Part shown: piece by piece, positions 20,683 to 31,094 of the stretch
How positions within the stretch are numbered: position 1 is the stretch's first letter
How the letters are laid out: each line of letters begins with the position of its first letter
Assembly: GCA_011053005.1 (NCBI GenBank)
Contig: DRHW01000020.1
Coordinates: 1 to 64,000 of the forward strand
Direction of reading: 5' to 3'
Origin: Methylophaga sp.
Lineage (GTDB): Bacteria > Pseudomonadota > Gammaproteobacteria > Nitrosococcales > Methylophagaceae
Length of the DNA: 64,000 nucleotides
Translations under genes and position numbers: made by a program
Notes under the pieces: generated by a model
Database searches by the model: none
The model's input: only the letters and a program-made list of their open reading frames with translations
What the model was told of the DNA's origin: nothing

Positions 20683-21876
20683 TTAGACTTTAAACTTACT
20701 TGCTGCTTCTTGTAATTGAGCCGACAAGGCTGACATGGTCGCCACAGCAGATAAAGTATCTCTTGCACCATCAGCAGTATGCTCGGCCACTTGGCTGATA
20801 TTAACTATACCGCGATTAATATCTTCAGCTACAGATGATTGCTGATGAGCAGCACTTGAAATTGAAGCGCTCATTTCATCCATCGTAGTAATCATTGCAG
20901 TGATGGAATCTAATGCCTGCCCTACACTTGCTGCTTTTTCGACACTTGTTTTAGCGCTTTCACGGCCATCATTCATCACTTTCACTGCAGCCTTAGCACC
21001 TTGTTGTAAGCGATTCACCATTTCTTCAATCTCATGCGTTGAAGATTGCGTTCTTGCAGCCAAAGTGCGTACTTCATCTGCTACTACAGCAAAACCACGG
21101 CCATGCTCACCTGCACGGGCCGCTTCAATCGCCGCATTAAGTGCCAATAGATTTGTTTGCTCAGTAATGCCCCGAATAACATCAACAATAGCACCAATAT
21201 TACCGATATCAGTCTCAAGATTATTTAACGTTTCTGCTGCTTTTTCTACTTCATTGGCTAATGAATCAATGGCCCCCATCGCCTCAATAACCACTTGTTT
21301 ACCAGCTTTAGCTTCAACATCAGCATTATGTGCCGCGTCAGCAGCACCTTTTGCAGTTCTAGCCACTTCTTGAACTGATGCAGCCATTTCATTCATTGCT
21401 GTCGCAACTTGGCCTGTTTCAGCTTGTTGAGTCATCACACCTTCAGCAGTTTGTTTACTGATCGTTGACATGTTTTGTGTTGCAGCCTCTAATTGAGTCA
21501 CACCGCCCACCAACGTATGAACTAAATTCGCGACATTTTTTCGGGCATTGTCTAGCTCAAATGCCATCCAGCTAAAATCACTTTTGCCAGAAATACTGAC
21601 TTTTTGCGTGAGATCGCCTTTCTTAATATTTTGAATGCCGGCAACCAGTATATTGGCACGTGCCATCCCAATATTACCGATATAGGTTGCAATTAAATAT
21701 AACAACGCAGCGACAACAACAGTGAATATTGTCAAAATTGTTGCCTGATCACTAGGCTTTATGCCAGTGATTTCCATATACCAAAATAAAGCTAGCGCCA
21801 AAACCAAAAAGACAATGCCTAGCCCAGCGACTATTTGCATTCTTCTTTTTAAGGAGTAATTTTCTATTTTAAACAT
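20683..21876 (-). CDS. Methyl-accepting chemotaxis protein without periplasmic domain
   Basis: An inner-membrane receptor of about 397 residues. Two closely spaced membrane segments (about 12-34 and 43-66) leave almost no periplasmic loop. A HAMP-like region and a signalling domain follow, with the conserved hairpin tip [19 protein letters not shown]. It lacks any PAS or ligand-binding domain, so it may sense membrane or cytosolic state. The start was chosen by GGAG six nt before the ATG. It has no tether pentapeptide; the end is ASKFKV. It follows fliK by about 40 nt and probably shares its transcript. Confidence 0.93.
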   Translation of the reverse strand: MFKIENYSLKRRMQIVAGLGIVFLVLALALFWYMEITGIKPSDQATILTIFTVVVAALLYLIATYIGNIGMARANILVAGIQNIKKGDLTQKVSISGKSDFSWMAFELDNARKNVANLVHTLVGGVTQLEAATQNMSTISKQTAEGVMTQQAETGQVATAMNEMAASVQEVARTAKGAADAAHNADVEAKAGKQVVIEAMGAIDSLANEVEKAAETLNNLETDIGNIGAIVDVIRGITEQTNLLALNAAIEAARAGEHGRGFAVVADEVRTLAARTQSSTHEIEEMVNRLQQGAKAAVKVMNDGRESAKTSVEKAASVGQALDSITAMITTMDEMSASISSAAHQQSSVAEDINRGIVNISQVAEHTADGARDTLSAVATMSALSAQLQEAASKFKV

Positions 21877-21915
21877 GTCCAGCTCCACTCAATTATTATT
21901 TTTTTACTAATATTT

Positions 21916-23199
21916 CTATGCAAATACGCTCAAACCTGCCGTAATATCTTGTTCGCTGATATTAGCTTCATGATGGCCTGATTCATGATCAGTATCGAGA
22001 TTATCTCTTTCTGATGTTGAACCATTATTGCTTGTTTTATTATCATCTTGCTCATCTGCCTGCGCAAAATTTTCTTGCGACACATCAGCATGAGTCAGCT
22101 CCATTCCATTCTCTTGAAAACTTTCACGCAATCTTGGTAATGCTTGCTCCAAGGCGTCTCGCGTTGCTGCATGATGAGCGATAAAGCTTATATTTGCCTG
22201 ATCATTATGCATGTGCAACTTAACTTCAACGGGCCCCATATTAGCAGGATTTAACTTCAATGACGCTTGTTGCACACCTTCACGCGCCATCCAAATAACT
22301 CGACTGCTTAATACTCGTCCCCAAGCTTCTGATTGAAGTGCAGGCTGCAAATTTAAAGTTGGTTGACCTGTAGCAGCCGTCGTTGCCGCAACATTATTCG
22401 TTGCTAGTGATGAACTCGGCGTTAATGGGCTCGTTGTAACAACCGTACTTCGTTCTAAAGTGCCCGTTGCAGATAATGAGCCTTTTAATTTTAAATTATT
22501 GGCGAGAGCGATGACTTGTTGTTCATCATTTGATTCTGCTTTGCGAGTAGGTATCAGAGATAGATTAGTCGCTATTTTTTGTTCAGTTGCAACTTGCTTT
22601 TCACCTTCGGCTTTAGGTTTCTTCAATAAGGCATTTAATATATCTGATCTTAAAGCCTGCTTGTTTTCTGTTGTTTCACCTTCAGTCTCTGACTCTGCCT
22701 GTACCTCTATCTTTGCATTATCTGTTTTATTTAAAAGTGCAATATCAGCTACAAGCTTACTTTTTTCGGTTTTATTCTCTACGACGTTTTTTTCAACAGT
22801 CGTCGTCTGCTCTTGTCCATTTAGGAGCAAAGCAGTTTGATCTTCAGGCACTGACGCTCCACTGGGACTTATTACACCCTCAACAGGTAATTCATCATCA
22901 CCCTGTTTTTTTTCATCTTTACCGTCTACTTTGTCCGTCGTCGCAGTTGACTCATCATCTTTCGGCAAAACCTTGCCGCTTTTTTCTTCAGAAGTGTCGG
23001 TTTTAGACTCTGCAACATCAGACTTATTTGTTTTTTTATGTTGCTGCGTCGTGTGCTGCTCTACCTGCTTATCGAGTGCAGATGAAAATGATTCCTCAGC
23101 TTTACTATGATTATCTACCGCATGATTCTTTGTTTGCGGTTGACTTGCAACAATGTTCGTCATTGCCACGTCTGTTTTCAATAAAAATGCTTGAGCCAT
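21916..23199 (-). CDS. fliK: FliK, flagellar hook-length control protein
   Basis: FliK is secreted by the flagellar export gate and switches export from hook to filament subunits. The long N-terminal part (to about 290) is low-complexity, rich in Lys, Glu, Thr and Gln, as a molecular ruler should be. The C-terminal domain has LKLNPANMGPVEVKLHMHND, the FliK C-terminal signature with the PxxLGxV-like turn. GGAGG precedes the ATG. It has its own sigma-54 promoter. Here fliK stands among chemotaxis genes and is not followed by fliL-fliM. Confidence 0.93.
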   Translation of the reverse strand: MAQAFLLKTDVAMTNIVASQPQTKNHAVDNHSKAEESFSSALDKQVEQHTTQQHKKTNKSDVAESKTDTSEEKSGKVLPKDDESTATTDKVDGKDEKKQGDDELPVEGVISPSGASVPEDQTALLLNGQEQTTTVEKNVVENKTEKSKLVADIALLNKTDNAKIEVQAESETEGETTENKQALRSDILNALLKKPKAEGEKQVATEQKIATNLSLIPTRKAESNDEQQVIALANNLKLKGSLSATGTLERSTVVTTSPLTPSSSLATNNVAATTAATGQPTLNLQPALQSEAWGRVLSSRVIWMAREGVQQASLKLNPANMGPVEVKLHMHNDQANISFIAHHAATRDALEQALPRLRESFQENGMELTHADVSQENFAQADEQDDNKTSNNGSTSERDNLDTDHESGHHEANISEQDITAGLSVFA

Positions 23200-23254
23200 C
23201 CTATTCCTCCACCGTCATTTCGCTGACGTTTTACTTAAATTTACTAGATAAGAA

Positions 23255-23270
23255 AGCAATCAACATGCCA
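23255..23270 (-). promoter_or_regulatory. Sigma-54 promoter of fliK
   Basis: Minus strand TGGCATGTTGATTGCT fits TGGCACG-N4-TTGCW with one change, keeping GG-N10-GC. It is 56 nt upstream of the fliK ATG. FleQ or FlrC would be the activator. Confidence 0.82.
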
Positions 23271-23364
23271 ATTATAAATTTTAGTATTCTAAGTTATTGA
23301 TAGGCTCTGATTAAAAGAACACACCAACAATCTAAACTATTAGACTTAAATAACTCCGTTAAAA

Positions 23365-24531
23365 TTAAAACAACTCAATGTCGCCTTCGCCTAAATCTTG
23401 TTGAGAAACCGCCTGATGTTTAACTGAAGCAATTTTAGGTTTAAGTAAGGTTAGCGAGGTTTCAAGCTGGGTTAATAATTCACGGTAATCATTTAATAAC
23501 TCTGGGTTATTGCGTACGCCATGCAATTTATCAACAAGTTCAGTTAAGTCGGCAACAGCATCGATTCGATGCGAAATATGCGCTGATAATTGCGTACACA
23601 TATCTTCAAACTGCAATGATGTCACCGCCTGATTGACCATCATGCTAATTCGTTGGCCAGCTTGCCCTGTCTGCTCAAGTATGTCTTTTGAATGTTTCTC
23701 CATCTTAGCCATCGTGCTCGACATTTCAGCGATATGTTGTTTACCATTTACAGCCACGTTCATATCGGCTGAAACGACTTTGCTCACTACATCTGTTGCC
23801 GCCGTTAATGCTTTTTTTACATCTGTTGCTAGCAGATTAATCTCTTCACTAAAATCATCTGATTTTCTAGATAATTTACGCACTTCATCTGCAACAACAG
23901 CAAAGCCACGCCCTGCTTCCCCAGCACGAGCGGCTTCAATGGCGGCATTTAACGCTAATAAATTTGTTTGAGATGCAATGTCTTTAACATCACCCAATAA
24001 CGAAAATACACCATTTACTTTTTCAGACATATCATCAAGTCGTTGCATGAGATACATGCTGTCTTCACTAGTATTGATGACTTGCTCGACAAAATAATTT
24101 AAGAGTTTTTCTGTTTCTACTGCAAAGTGACTTAGGCTCTCATCATCATCTTGTTGTAACAAGCCGAATATTAGGGTCGATTGTTCACTCGTTTGTGCAC
24201 TCAAGCCCTGAAAACTATCCGTTAATTGCATAATGGCATTTTGTACTAAATCATTTACTTGTTGGCTTTCAGCACGGATCAATGACACCTGCTCCACTAA
24301 ATGACCATGTGCTTCATCATGTAACGCATTAACCGTACTTGAGAGCTTGTCTTCTGTGTGAATAACGGCAGCTTTTTCTATATAAGGCTTCTTGTTAAAA
24401 AAAGACGGCAAAAAATACCCGCCTAAGGCAGTAATAATAACAAAACCACCCGCCATATAATCCAATTGCCATATCGCTACAAACGTAATAACGAGCGTAT
24501 AACTTAATAGTGCCAACAATTTCTTATTCAT
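23365..24531 (-). CDS. Methyl-accepting chemotaxis protein with DIELF C-terminus
   Basis: A receptor of about 388 residues. Two short hydrophobic segments (about 4-40) anchor it with virtually no periplasmic loop, followed directly by helices and the signalling tip [18 protein letters not shown]. No HAMP is obvious. After the signalling helices comes a helical tail (about 290-370) and a flexible end, LGEGDIELF. That end resembles the end of CheD in this cluster (GGIELF). GGAAG lies five nt before the chosen ATG. It has its own sigma-54 promoter and lies between cheB and fliK. Confidence 0.9.
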   Translation of the reverse strand: MNKKLLALLSYTLVITFVAIWQLDYMAGGFVIITALGGYFLPSFFNKKPYIEKAAVIHTEDKLSSTVNALHDEAHGHLVEQVSLIRAESQQVNDLVQNAIMQLTDSFQGLSAQTSEQSTLIFGLLQQDDDESLSHFAVETEKLLNYFVEQVINTSEDSMYLMQRLDDMSEKVNGVFSLLGDVKDIASQTNLLALNAAIEAARAGEAGRGFAVVADEVRKLSRKSDDFSEEINLLATDVKKALTAATDVVSKVVSADMNVAVNGKQHIAEMSSTMAKMEKHSKDILEQTGQAGQRISMMVNQAVTSLQFEDMCTQLSAHISHRIDAVADLTELVDKLHGVRNNPELLNDYRELLTQLETSLTLLKPKIASVKHQAVSQQDLGEGDIELF

Positions 24532-24590
24532 ATTTTCTTCCATAAAATAAGGCGCAAGGCATTTACCTTTTGCTTATTAACATAAACGTC

Positions 24591-24606
24591 AGCAATTACT
24601 ATGCCT
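24591..24606 (-). promoter_or_regulatory. Sigma-54 promoter of the DIELF chemoreceptor
   Basis: Minus strand AGGCATAGTAATTGCT keeps GG-N10-GC and a full TTGCT -12 element. It lies about 60 nt upstream of the receptor ATG, in the gap after cheB. Confidence 0.7.
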
Positions 24607-24681
24607 CTAGTACGCTATGCTGATTTTTCCTGCCCAACTATGTTTTTATCATCCTTGTTGACTGCACAACGAGTAAAGCTT

Positions 24682-25761
24682 TCAAGCCAAACTCATTAAT
24701 TTAGCAGCGATTTGATCAAGCGGTATTTGTAATTCTGCTGCACCAATTTTAATTGCTTGCATTGGCATTCCCCACACAACCGAACTTTTCTCATCTTGCA
24801 CAAAATTAAAAGCACCCGCTTCTTTCATTTCTAACATACCTTGCGCACCGTCATCTCCCATACCCGTTAACATCACGCCAATCGCATTCACGCCAACATT
24901 TTGAGCAACAGATCTAAACAATACATCAACGGAAGGCTTATGACGACTCACTGCTGGACCGTCATTCAGTCTGCAATAAAATCGTGCTCCGCTGCGCTCA
25001 ACCATCAAATGTTGACCGCCGGGAGCAATATAAGCATGACCAGGTAAAATTTGCTGACCGTCTGTGGCTTGACAGACATTAACGGCAGATAAACCATTCA
25101 CTCGCTCGGCAAACTGGCCGCTGAATGAGGCAGGAATATGTTGCGTTATGACAATACCGGGGCAATTAGAAGGCAGCATTTTTAGTATGTCTTTAATCGC
25201 TTCAGTTCCGCCAGTAGATGAGCCTATCGCGATAATTTTATCGGTAGTCCTTAAATGAGCAGGTATGGCCATAGGAGATCGTTTTGCCAACACTGCGTCG
25301 GCGGTTAATTTTGCCGGAACATCGTAAACAATAGTCTTCTCTCGTCGCAGGTTATTCACATTAACGCTAGCAGCAACTTTTACTTTCTCAATAAGTTCAT
25401 TAGCGTAGTCGACTAAGCTATTACTCAAGTCAATTTTAGGCTTCGCCACAAAATCAACTGCGCCTAATTCTAAGGCTTCAAATGTGACTCGAGCCCCTTT
25501 CTCCGTTAGTGTCGAGACCATAACAACTGGAAGCGGATGTAAACGCATCAAGTTTTTAAGAAACGTGATGCCATCCATCCGTGGCATTTCAACATCCAAA
25601 GTCAAGACATCAGGCTTGAGTCGTTTTATCTTCTCTCTCGCCTCAAAAGGATCAATAGCTGTGCCAATGACTTCAATATCTGGATCTGAATTTAATATTT
25701 CAGATAGTAGCTTTCTAACTAAGGCTGAATCATCAATAATGAGCACCGTAATTTTAGCCAT
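24682..25761 (-). CDS. cheB: CheB, receptor methylesterase/glutamine deamidase
   Basis: CheB removes methyl groups from receptors when phosphorylated by CheA. The N-terminal receiver (about 1-120) has the acidic pair in [10 protein letters not shown], the phosphorylated aspartate in [12 protein letters not shown], and lysine in AKP. The C-terminal esterase has the triad: serine in [10 protein letters not shown], histidine in [11 protein letters not shown], aspartate in [11 protein letters not shown]. The start MAKITVLI was chosen because earlier in-frame codons would add a non-family extension. It is last in cheR-cheD-cheB. The linker is long (about 120-175). Confidence 0.96.
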   Translation of the reverse strand: MAKITVLIIDDSALVRKLLSEILNSDPDIEVIGTAIDPFEAREKIKRLKPDVLTLDVEMPRMDGITFLKNLMRLHPLPVVMVSTLTEKGARVTFEALELGAVDFVAKPKIDLSNSLVDYANELIEKVKVAASVNVNNLRREKTIVYDVPAKLTADAVLAKRSPMAIPAHLRTTDKIIAIGSSTGGTEAIKDILKMLPSNCPGIVITQHIPASFSGQFAERVNGLSAVNVCQATDGQQILPGHAYIAPGGQHLMVERSGARFYCRLNDGPAVSRHKPSVDVLFRSVAQNVGVNAIGVMLTGMGDDGAQGMLEMKEAGAFNFVQDEKSSVVWGMPMQAIKIGAAELQIPLDQIAAKLMSLA

Positions 25762-25858
25762 GTTGTTAGTTAACCTCTGTAAATAAATCGCTAAAATATA
25801 ACGCGTTTTCAATCTCGTTATTGTTATTAAAAAGAGTCATATACGTGCATTAATTGCT

Positions 25859-26488
25859 CTAAAACAACTCAATGCCGCCCGAACTAGGCTGCGTCGCTAA
25901 TTTATGACCATAAAGCTTCTCACGCTGAATCAAAGTATCATTTTTAAGGCTCTTTAATCTACGCACGCGTAAGCGTCCAGTAGACGGCCAATAAACAACT
26001 TTACGTGGATAGATATCACCCAAGTCTTGGATAACGACATTAATACTTTCCATCTCTAAATAGGCGATTACAAAGTTAATATTTTGAGCGCCTATGTCGT
26101 ACATATTATCCATAATTCGCCCTCCACCAGTCAGTTTCACCTCTAAATTTTCACGATTCCCGCCGAGCTTTAAAATATCATTAATGAGATGTTCCATTGC
26201 GTAGCTGCCATAACGATCAGCTGAACTCATCCATTCGTCATTGCTATGAGGAGCTTTAAGCGGCAACATAAAATGATTCATTCCACCAACACCTAAAACT
26301 TTATCTCTAATACAGGCTGAAACACAGGAACCCAATGTGGTGGCGATGACTTCATCAGGATGCGTACTAACATAATATTCGCCAGGTAAAATCTTTGCCG
26401 TCCATCTTTTATTAACTGGATCCCAATAGCGATTGACATGATCGAACTGTTTTAAACAAGGGGGTTGTGATGGAAAGCTTTCCATCAC
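25859..26488 (-). CDS. cheD: CheD, chemoreceptor glutamine deamidase
   Basis: CheD deamidates receptor glutamines. The catalytic cysteine is Cys55 in TTLGSCVSACIRD and the histidine is His72 in GGMNHFMLP, both intact. At 209 residues it has an N-terminal extension of about 35 residues with YWDPVNKRWTAKILPGEYYVS, as in proteobacterial CheD. It ends in SSGGIELF, similar to the end of the nearby receptor. Its start overlaps the cheR stop by 4 nt. Confidence 0.95.
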   Translation of the reverse strand: MMESFPSQPPCLKQFDHVNRYWDPVNKRWTAKILPGEYYVSTHPDEVIATTLGSCVSACIRDKVLGVGGMNHFMLPLKAPHSNDEWMSSADRYGSYAMEHLINDILKLGGNRENLEVKLTGGGRIMDNMYDIGAQNINFVIAYLEMESINVVIQDLGDIYPRKVVYWPSTGRLRVRRLKSLKNDTLIQREKLYGHKLATQPSSGGIELF

Positions 26489-27333
26489 GACATATTCTTT
26501 TGATAAATGGTCTGTCCCAAAGAGTCAAAACGTGTTGACACTTTAAACAGTGTTTCTGAATGTCCAATAAATAAATATGCGTCGTCAGCAAGAATATCGG
26601 CATAGCGATCAAATAAAATACGTTGCGTATTTTTATCAAAATAAATAACTACGTTTCGACAAAACATTAAGTCAAACGGCCTTGACATTGGCCATTCCTG
26701 CAATAAATTGAGTCGTTTAAAAGTAATCATTTTTTGTAATTCAGGGCTAATTTTAACCAACTCAGCATTGTTGCCAGTGCCTCGCCTAAACCATCGTTTT
26801 ATTCGCTTTTCATCTAAGCCATCAATGCGATCACTACGATAAATACCTGCTTTACCGTGAGCAACCACATTGGCATCTAAGTCCGTTGCCAAAATCTTAA
26901 CATCCCAGTCATCAAAATCAGGTAATGCTTCTTTTAATGCAATAGCGATACTGTATGGCTCTTCCCCTGTAGAACAACCTGCAGACCAAATCCGTAAATG
27001 TTTTTTATTGCCCTTGAGCTTAACCAATTGAGGAATAACCGTATTTTTTAAAAATTCAAAATGATGTTTTTCACGAAAAAATGCCGTTAAATTAGTCGTA
27101 ATAGCATTAATCATGAATTCTTGTTCGACTTCATCACCCGCATCGAGGGCATCAATAAAAGCACTGAAGCTATCAAAATGGCCATGACGGATGCGTTTAG
27201 ACAATCGCCCGTAAACCATATCTTTTTTCTTTTCTGTCAGCACAATCCCTGTATGAGCTGACACGAATAAGCGGATCCGTTCAAAATCATCGTCGGTGAA
27301 CTTAAATTCTCTGTCTTGAATTATCTCAGCCAT
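26485..27333 (-). CDS. cheR: CheR, chemoreceptor methyltransferase
   Basis: CheR methylates receptor glutamates with SAM. The N-terminal helical domain (about 10-75) precedes the SAM-binding domain with IWSAGCSTGEEPYSIAI, ILATDLDANVVAHGKAG and FDLMFCRNVVIYFD, all CheR signatures. At 282 residues it is normal. The receptor gene immediately upstream ends in a pentapeptide able to tether CheR. Confidence 0.96.
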   Translation of the reverse strand: MAEIIQDREFKFTDDDFERIRLFVSAHTGIVLTEKKKDMVYGRLSKRIRHGHFDSFSAFIDALDAGDEVEQEFMINAITTNLTAFFREKHHFEFLKNTVIPQLVKLKGNKKHLRIWSAGCSTGEEPYSIAIALKEALPDFDDWDVKILATDLDANVVAHGKAGIYRSDRIDGLDEKRIKRWFRRGTGNNAELVKISPELQKMITFKRLNLLQEWPMSRPFDLMFCRNVVIYFDKNTQRILFDRYADILADDAYLFIGHSETLFKVSTRFDSLGQTIYQKNMS

Positions 27334-27420
27334 TATCTCGTTAGTCCTTTAATATCCAACCGAAACGACTAGAAAATTTTATTTCTATACAGCCATAAAG
27401 TCAGCATCAAAAACCTTCCG

Positions 27421-29805
27421 TTAAAATTCGTCCCACTCATCATCTGATGATATTGGTGGTGATGACAAAGGTTTAGGAGCAAGCTTAGCACTTGGCGCGA
27501 TAGGGGTAGGTCGAGTTTGAGCTTTGACTTCCACTTTTTTAGTTGCTGGTGCAGATACTTCAACACCCGTATTAAAGAAAGTCATTAAGCGCTGTAACCC
27601 TTTTCCTTGTTCTTCTAATGACTCACTTGCCGCCGCAGCTTCTTCAACCAGCGCCGCATTTTGCTGTGTCATTTCATCCATTTGCGTGACCGCTTTATTC
27701 ACTTGCTCGATACCTTGTGTTTGCTCAGCACCAGCTGCTGCAATTTCAGAAATAATATCGCCCACCTTTTTGGCGCCGATCACTATTTCTTCTAAGGTTC
27801 TACCGGATTCATCCACCAGCATTGAACCTTCTTTTACTTTTTCACCACTATCATTAATCAATTCTTTAATTTCTTTAGCAGCAGAAGCAGAGCGTTGGGC
27901 CAAATTTCTCACTTCAGAAGCCACTACAGCAAAACCACGTCCTTGCTCACCTGCGCGTGCCGCTTCAACGGCGGCATTCAATGCTAATAAGTTAGTTTGG
28001 AAGGCTATCTCATCAATCACGCCAATGATGTCGGTCACTTTTTTACTCGATGCACTGATAGCCGTCATTGCTGAAATAGCATTTTTAATGACTGCGCCGC
28101 CTTTTTCAGCCTGCTCTCTAGCATTCGCTGCTAACTGATTCGCTTGGCGGGCATTATCAGAATTTTGACGAACCGTACTGGTCAATTCTTCCATGCTTGA
28201 TGCGGTTTCTTCTAATGAAGAAGCTTGCTCTTCTGTTCGTTGGCTTAAGTCGATATTGCCTTCAGAAATCTCACTCGAAGCCATCGCAATACTACTCGCT
28301 GTTTCATTAATTTCTTTTACCGTTTCAGCCAATTTTGAAATGGTCTGATTAATGGCTGTTTGCAACATAGCAAACTCGCCTTCATATTGACCTTCTAAAC
28401 TTTGAGTCAAATCACCACTAGATAAGGCACTCATTACTGCTGAAGTATCCATCATGACTTTTTCTACGGTCATTTGAAGTTGTTTATTTTCAGTTATATC
28501 AGAAGCGTATTTAACAACGCGATAAGGCTTGCCATTCAAATCTAAAATAGGATTATAAGAGGCTTGTAACCAGACTTCTTTGCCACCTTTTCCAATACGT
28601 TTATATTCGCCCGCATCGTACTCACCGCGATTCAATTTTGCCCAAAACTCAGCATACTCGGGACTCGCAGCCATACTCGGCTCGGCAAACATGCGGTGAT
28701 GTTTGCCGACCACCTCATCGCGCGTATAACCAACAACATTGAGAAAATTCTGATTAATATCGGTGATGATGCCATCCATATTAAAACTGATAACGCCCAT
28801 CGCTTTATCAATGGCATCTAACTGACATGAGATATCAGCATTTTGCAGTTTATCGCTGGTAATATCAGTGGCATATTTGACGACTTTAAAAGGCTTACCA
28901 TCCGCATTCAAAATAGGATTATAAGACGCTTGCAACCATACTTCTCTGCCACCTTTTGCAAGGCGTTTATATTCACCTGCATCAAATTCTGCACGATTTA
29001 GTTTTGCCCAAAACTCTGCATATCCGGCACTAGCGGCCACACTCGGTTCGGCAAACATACGATGATGCTGGCCGATCACCTCATCACGCGTATAACCGAC
29101 AACATTGAGAAAATTCTGATTGATATCGATGATCGTGCCATCCATATCAAAACTGATAACGCCCATAACTTTACTAATGGCTTGTAACTGACCTTCAAGA
29201 TCCATTGCTCTTTCGTTATCGGTGCCTAATCCTTCATTGCTCGTAATCATCTCTTTTGCCTCCAACGGCTCATATGCTTCTAACATAGTTGTTGCGATTT
29301 TATTTAATGTATTTTGCCACGCCAACTTTATCGCAGGCGTCCAGAGTTCACCTGCAAACTCAGCCATTACGACTAATAAATTATCAATAAATAAAGGGTA
29401 ATGCGCCGCAGTAACACCATAATGAACATGACGTGCGCCTAATCCTTTTAAATACTCATTAAGTAGATCGGGTTTATGCAGGTTATGTACCAAAAGTACG
29501 AGTGCTGCGGATAATTTCTTCTGCTGCTCATGGATTGAAACCGTTGAAAACAAAGGAATTAAATGAACATTATCATCAAGCAATCGTTGATAGAACCGAG
29601 CAGAAAGAGCTTCACCGTACGGCGCTAAAGTGGCAAAACTTTCCTTTATTAATGCCATTTCTTTTTCAACAGCTCGACGAGATGGACCACGTCTTAACCG
29701 TGAACGTGTTTTTATTGTTTGCTGAGGCTCAGGTGTCTCTGACTCATTTGCCTTTGTGAGCCATGCCATAGGATCGTCGCCCATTGGAGGCCTATTTTCA
29801 GCCAT
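27421..29805 (-). CDS. Globin-PAS-PAS-HAMP chemoreceptor with EWDEF tether
   Basis: A soluble 794-residue chemoreceptor with no membrane segment. Residues about 50-178 are a globin: FYQRLL carries the B10 Tyr72, the E7 position is a Gln (94 or 95), [10 protein letters not shown] carries the proximal His126, and WTPAIKLAW with MLEAYE closes the fold, most like flavohemoglobin and Vitreoscilla globins. Two near-identical PAS domains follow (about 209-320 and 331-442), then a HAMP-like segment and a signalling domain with [18 protein letters not shown]. The protein ends EWDEF, a CheR/CheB-binding pentapeptide. Sensing of O2 or NO for energy taxis is inference. Its ATG overlaps the parA stop. Confidence 0.93.
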   Translation of the reverse strand: MAENRPPMGDDPMAWLTKANESETPEPQQTIKTRSRLRRGPSRRAVEKEMALIKESFATLAPYGEALSARFYQRLLDDNVHLIPLFSTVSIHEQQKKLSAALVLLVHNLHKPDLLNEYLKGLGARHVHYGVTAAHYPLFIDNLLVVMAEFAGELWTPAIKLAWQNTLNKIATTMLEAYEPLEAKEMITSNEGLGTDNERAMDLEGQLQAISKVMGVISFDMDGTIIDINQNFLNVVGYTRDEVIGQHHRMFAEPSVAASAGYAEFWAKLNRAEFDAGEYKRLAKGGREVWLQASYNPILNADGKPFKVVKYATDITSDKLQNADISCQLDAIDKAMGVISFNMDGIITDINQNFLNVVGYTRDEVVGKHHRMFAEPSMAASPEYAEFWAKLNRGEYDAGEYKRIGKGGKEVWLQASYNPILDLNGKPYRVVKYASDITENKQLQMTVEKVMMDTSAVMSALSSGDLTQSLEGQYEGEFAMLQTAINQTISKLAETVKEINETASSIAMASSEISEGNIDLSQRTEEQASSLEETASSMEELTSTVRQNSDNARQANQLAANAREQAEKGGAVIKNAISAMTAISASSKKVTDIIGVIDEIAFQTNLLALNAAVEAARAGEQGRGFAVVASEVRNLAQRSASAAKEIKELINDSGEKVKEGSMLVDESGRTLEEIVIGAKKVGDIISEIAAAGAEQTQGIEQVNKAVTQMDEMTQQNAALVEEAAAASESLEEQGKGLQRLMTFFNTGVEVSAPATKKVEVKAQTRPTPIAPSAKLAPKPLSSPPISSDDEWDEF
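28450..28815 (-). repeat. Second copy of a 366-bp tandem PAS-coding repeat
   Basis: Codons 331-452 of the globin chemoreceptor. It repeats the preceding 122 codons in frame with high DNA similarity, including long runs of identity around the [15 protein letters not shown] coding stretch. Confidence 0.85.
28816..29181 (-). repeat. First copy of a 366-bp tandem PAS-coding repeat
   Basis: Codons 209-330 of the globin chemoreceptor. Matching landmarks in the two copies are exactly 366 bases apart (122 codons), showing an in-frame tandem duplication. Confidence 0.85.
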
Positions 29806-30563
29806 CAGCTCGTTCTCCCACTTAATAAGTCTTGTGCTAATGACTGATAATCTTCAGCGCCAGCACTTTTATCTTTGTAGTCAAATATCGATTTCCCAAA
29901 GCTTGGACATTCTGCTAATGCTACGTTTTCTCTTATCATGGTGGTCAACACTCGGCCTGGAAAGTACTTTAATATTTTCAGTCTTACTTGTTCTGTCAGC
30001 TTACGGTTTAACTGCATTCTTGTTGAGACAATCCATACCCGAATACGGTGGCCTAAGACCGTTTCTGCTCGCTTTAATATTTGCATCATCCGTGATAAGC
30101 CCTGCAGTGATAAATAATCACCGGATACTGGTATCACTAACTCATCGGCTGCAAACATCGCATTAATACATAACAAACCTGAAGAAGGTGGACAATCTAT
30201 TAATACAAAATCATCTGCCATTAATGAGGATGAGGCTATCGCTCGTTTTAGGGCCTTTCCTCGTGATGCACCACCGACTGTAACCGTTTCAAAATCAGCC
30301 AAATTATCACCTGCACTAATCATTTTTAAATTGTCACGAACAACGATCAAATGTTCATCTAACCCATCACCTTCTAACAAAATTCGGTCTAAGCCACCTT
30401 GACCATTTTCTAAGCCTAGACTAATCGCTACGTGGTTTTGCGGGTCCATATCCAACAAGGTGACTTTTTTACCTGCCAATGCCAAAGCGAAGCCAAGATT
30501 GACCGTAGTCGTGGTTTTACCCACACCGCCTTTTTGATTCATGATGGCAATAATTCGACCCAT
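29805..30563 (-). CDS. parA: ParA/Soj-type ATPase of the chemotaxis cluster
   Basis: A 252-residue ATPase with the deviant Walker [15 protein letters not shown] at the N-terminus and [13 protein letters not shown] for the ParA switch region. No ParB gene lies nearby. In polar-flagellate gammaproteobacteria such a gene next to cheW places chemoreceptor arrays at the cell pole (ParC-like) rather than acting in chromosome partition, so that role is inferred here. It is 22 nt after cheW, and its stop shares a base with the receptor start (TGATG). Confidence 0.93.
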   Translation of the reverse strand: MGRIIAIMNQKGGVGKTTTTVNLGFALALAGKKVTLLDMDPQNHVAISLGLENGQGGLDRILLEGDGLDEHLIVVRDNLKMISAGDNLADFETVTVGGASRGKALKRAIASSSLMADDFVLIDCPPSSGLLCINAMFAADELVIPVSGDYLSLQGLSRMMQILKRAETVLGHRIRVWIVSTRMQLNRKLTEQVRLKILKYFPGRVLTTMIRENVALAECPSFGKSIFDYKDKSAGAEDYQSLAQDLLSGRTS

Positions 30564-30585
30564 ATATATTAGTTACGACCGGAAA

Positions 30586-31083
30586 TTAACCCAGCGCCTC
30601 GACACTTAATAAACTATCAATATTAAGAATAATCATCATATTGTCTTCAATCGAAACCAGCCCTGAAATAAAGTCAGTATCAATTGAGCTACCAAAGTCA
30701 GGGGCGGGCTTAATATTTTCTGGCAATATATTATGGGCGTCAGACACACCATCAACGACGATCGCAACCGTACGTTGTCTCGGTCCATTCACCTTAAGCA
30801 CCACCACTACCGTTGTTGAGATATAAGCACGCGCAGGCATACCAAAACGTAAACGCAAATCAACGACGGGAACAATCGTGCCACGCAAATTTAAGACACC
30901 ACATAAATAATGCGGGGAGTTAGGAATATGCGTGACCTTATCCCAGCCTTTTATTTCCTGTACCCGTAAGATCTCAACGCCATATTCTTCATCATCAAGT
31001 AAAAAGGTTAAATATTGCTCTGAACCGTCTTGTTCTTGTTCGAGTAAATCTAAAGGCTCGTTGTGTGTTGGTAACTCGCTCAT
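30586..31083 (-). CDS. cheW: CheW, receptor-kinase coupling protein
   Basis: CheW links receptors to CheA in the signalling array. The single CheW domain spans about 20-160, with YLTFLLDDEEYGVEILRVQEIKG, HYLCGVLNLRGTIVPVVDLR and GLVSIEDNMMIILNID. At 165 residues the length is normal. It sits between cheA and parA in the same operon. Confidence 0.95.
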   Translation of the reverse strand: MSELPTHNEPLDLLEQEQDGSEQYLTFLLDDEEYGVEILRVQEIKGWDKVTHIPNSPHYLCGVLNLRGTIVPVVDLRLRFGMPARAYISTTVVVVLKVNGPRQRTVAIVVDGVSDAHNILPENIKPAPDFGSSIDTDFISGLVSIEDNMMIILNIDSLLSVEALG

Positions 31084-31094
31084 CTACTTAATCC

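Noticed and set aside
27524-28138. 204-codon plus-strand frame opposite the chemoreceptor
   Set aside because: Ser/Ala/Thr-rich reading antisense to the conserved signalling domain; similar shadows occur over the other receptors.
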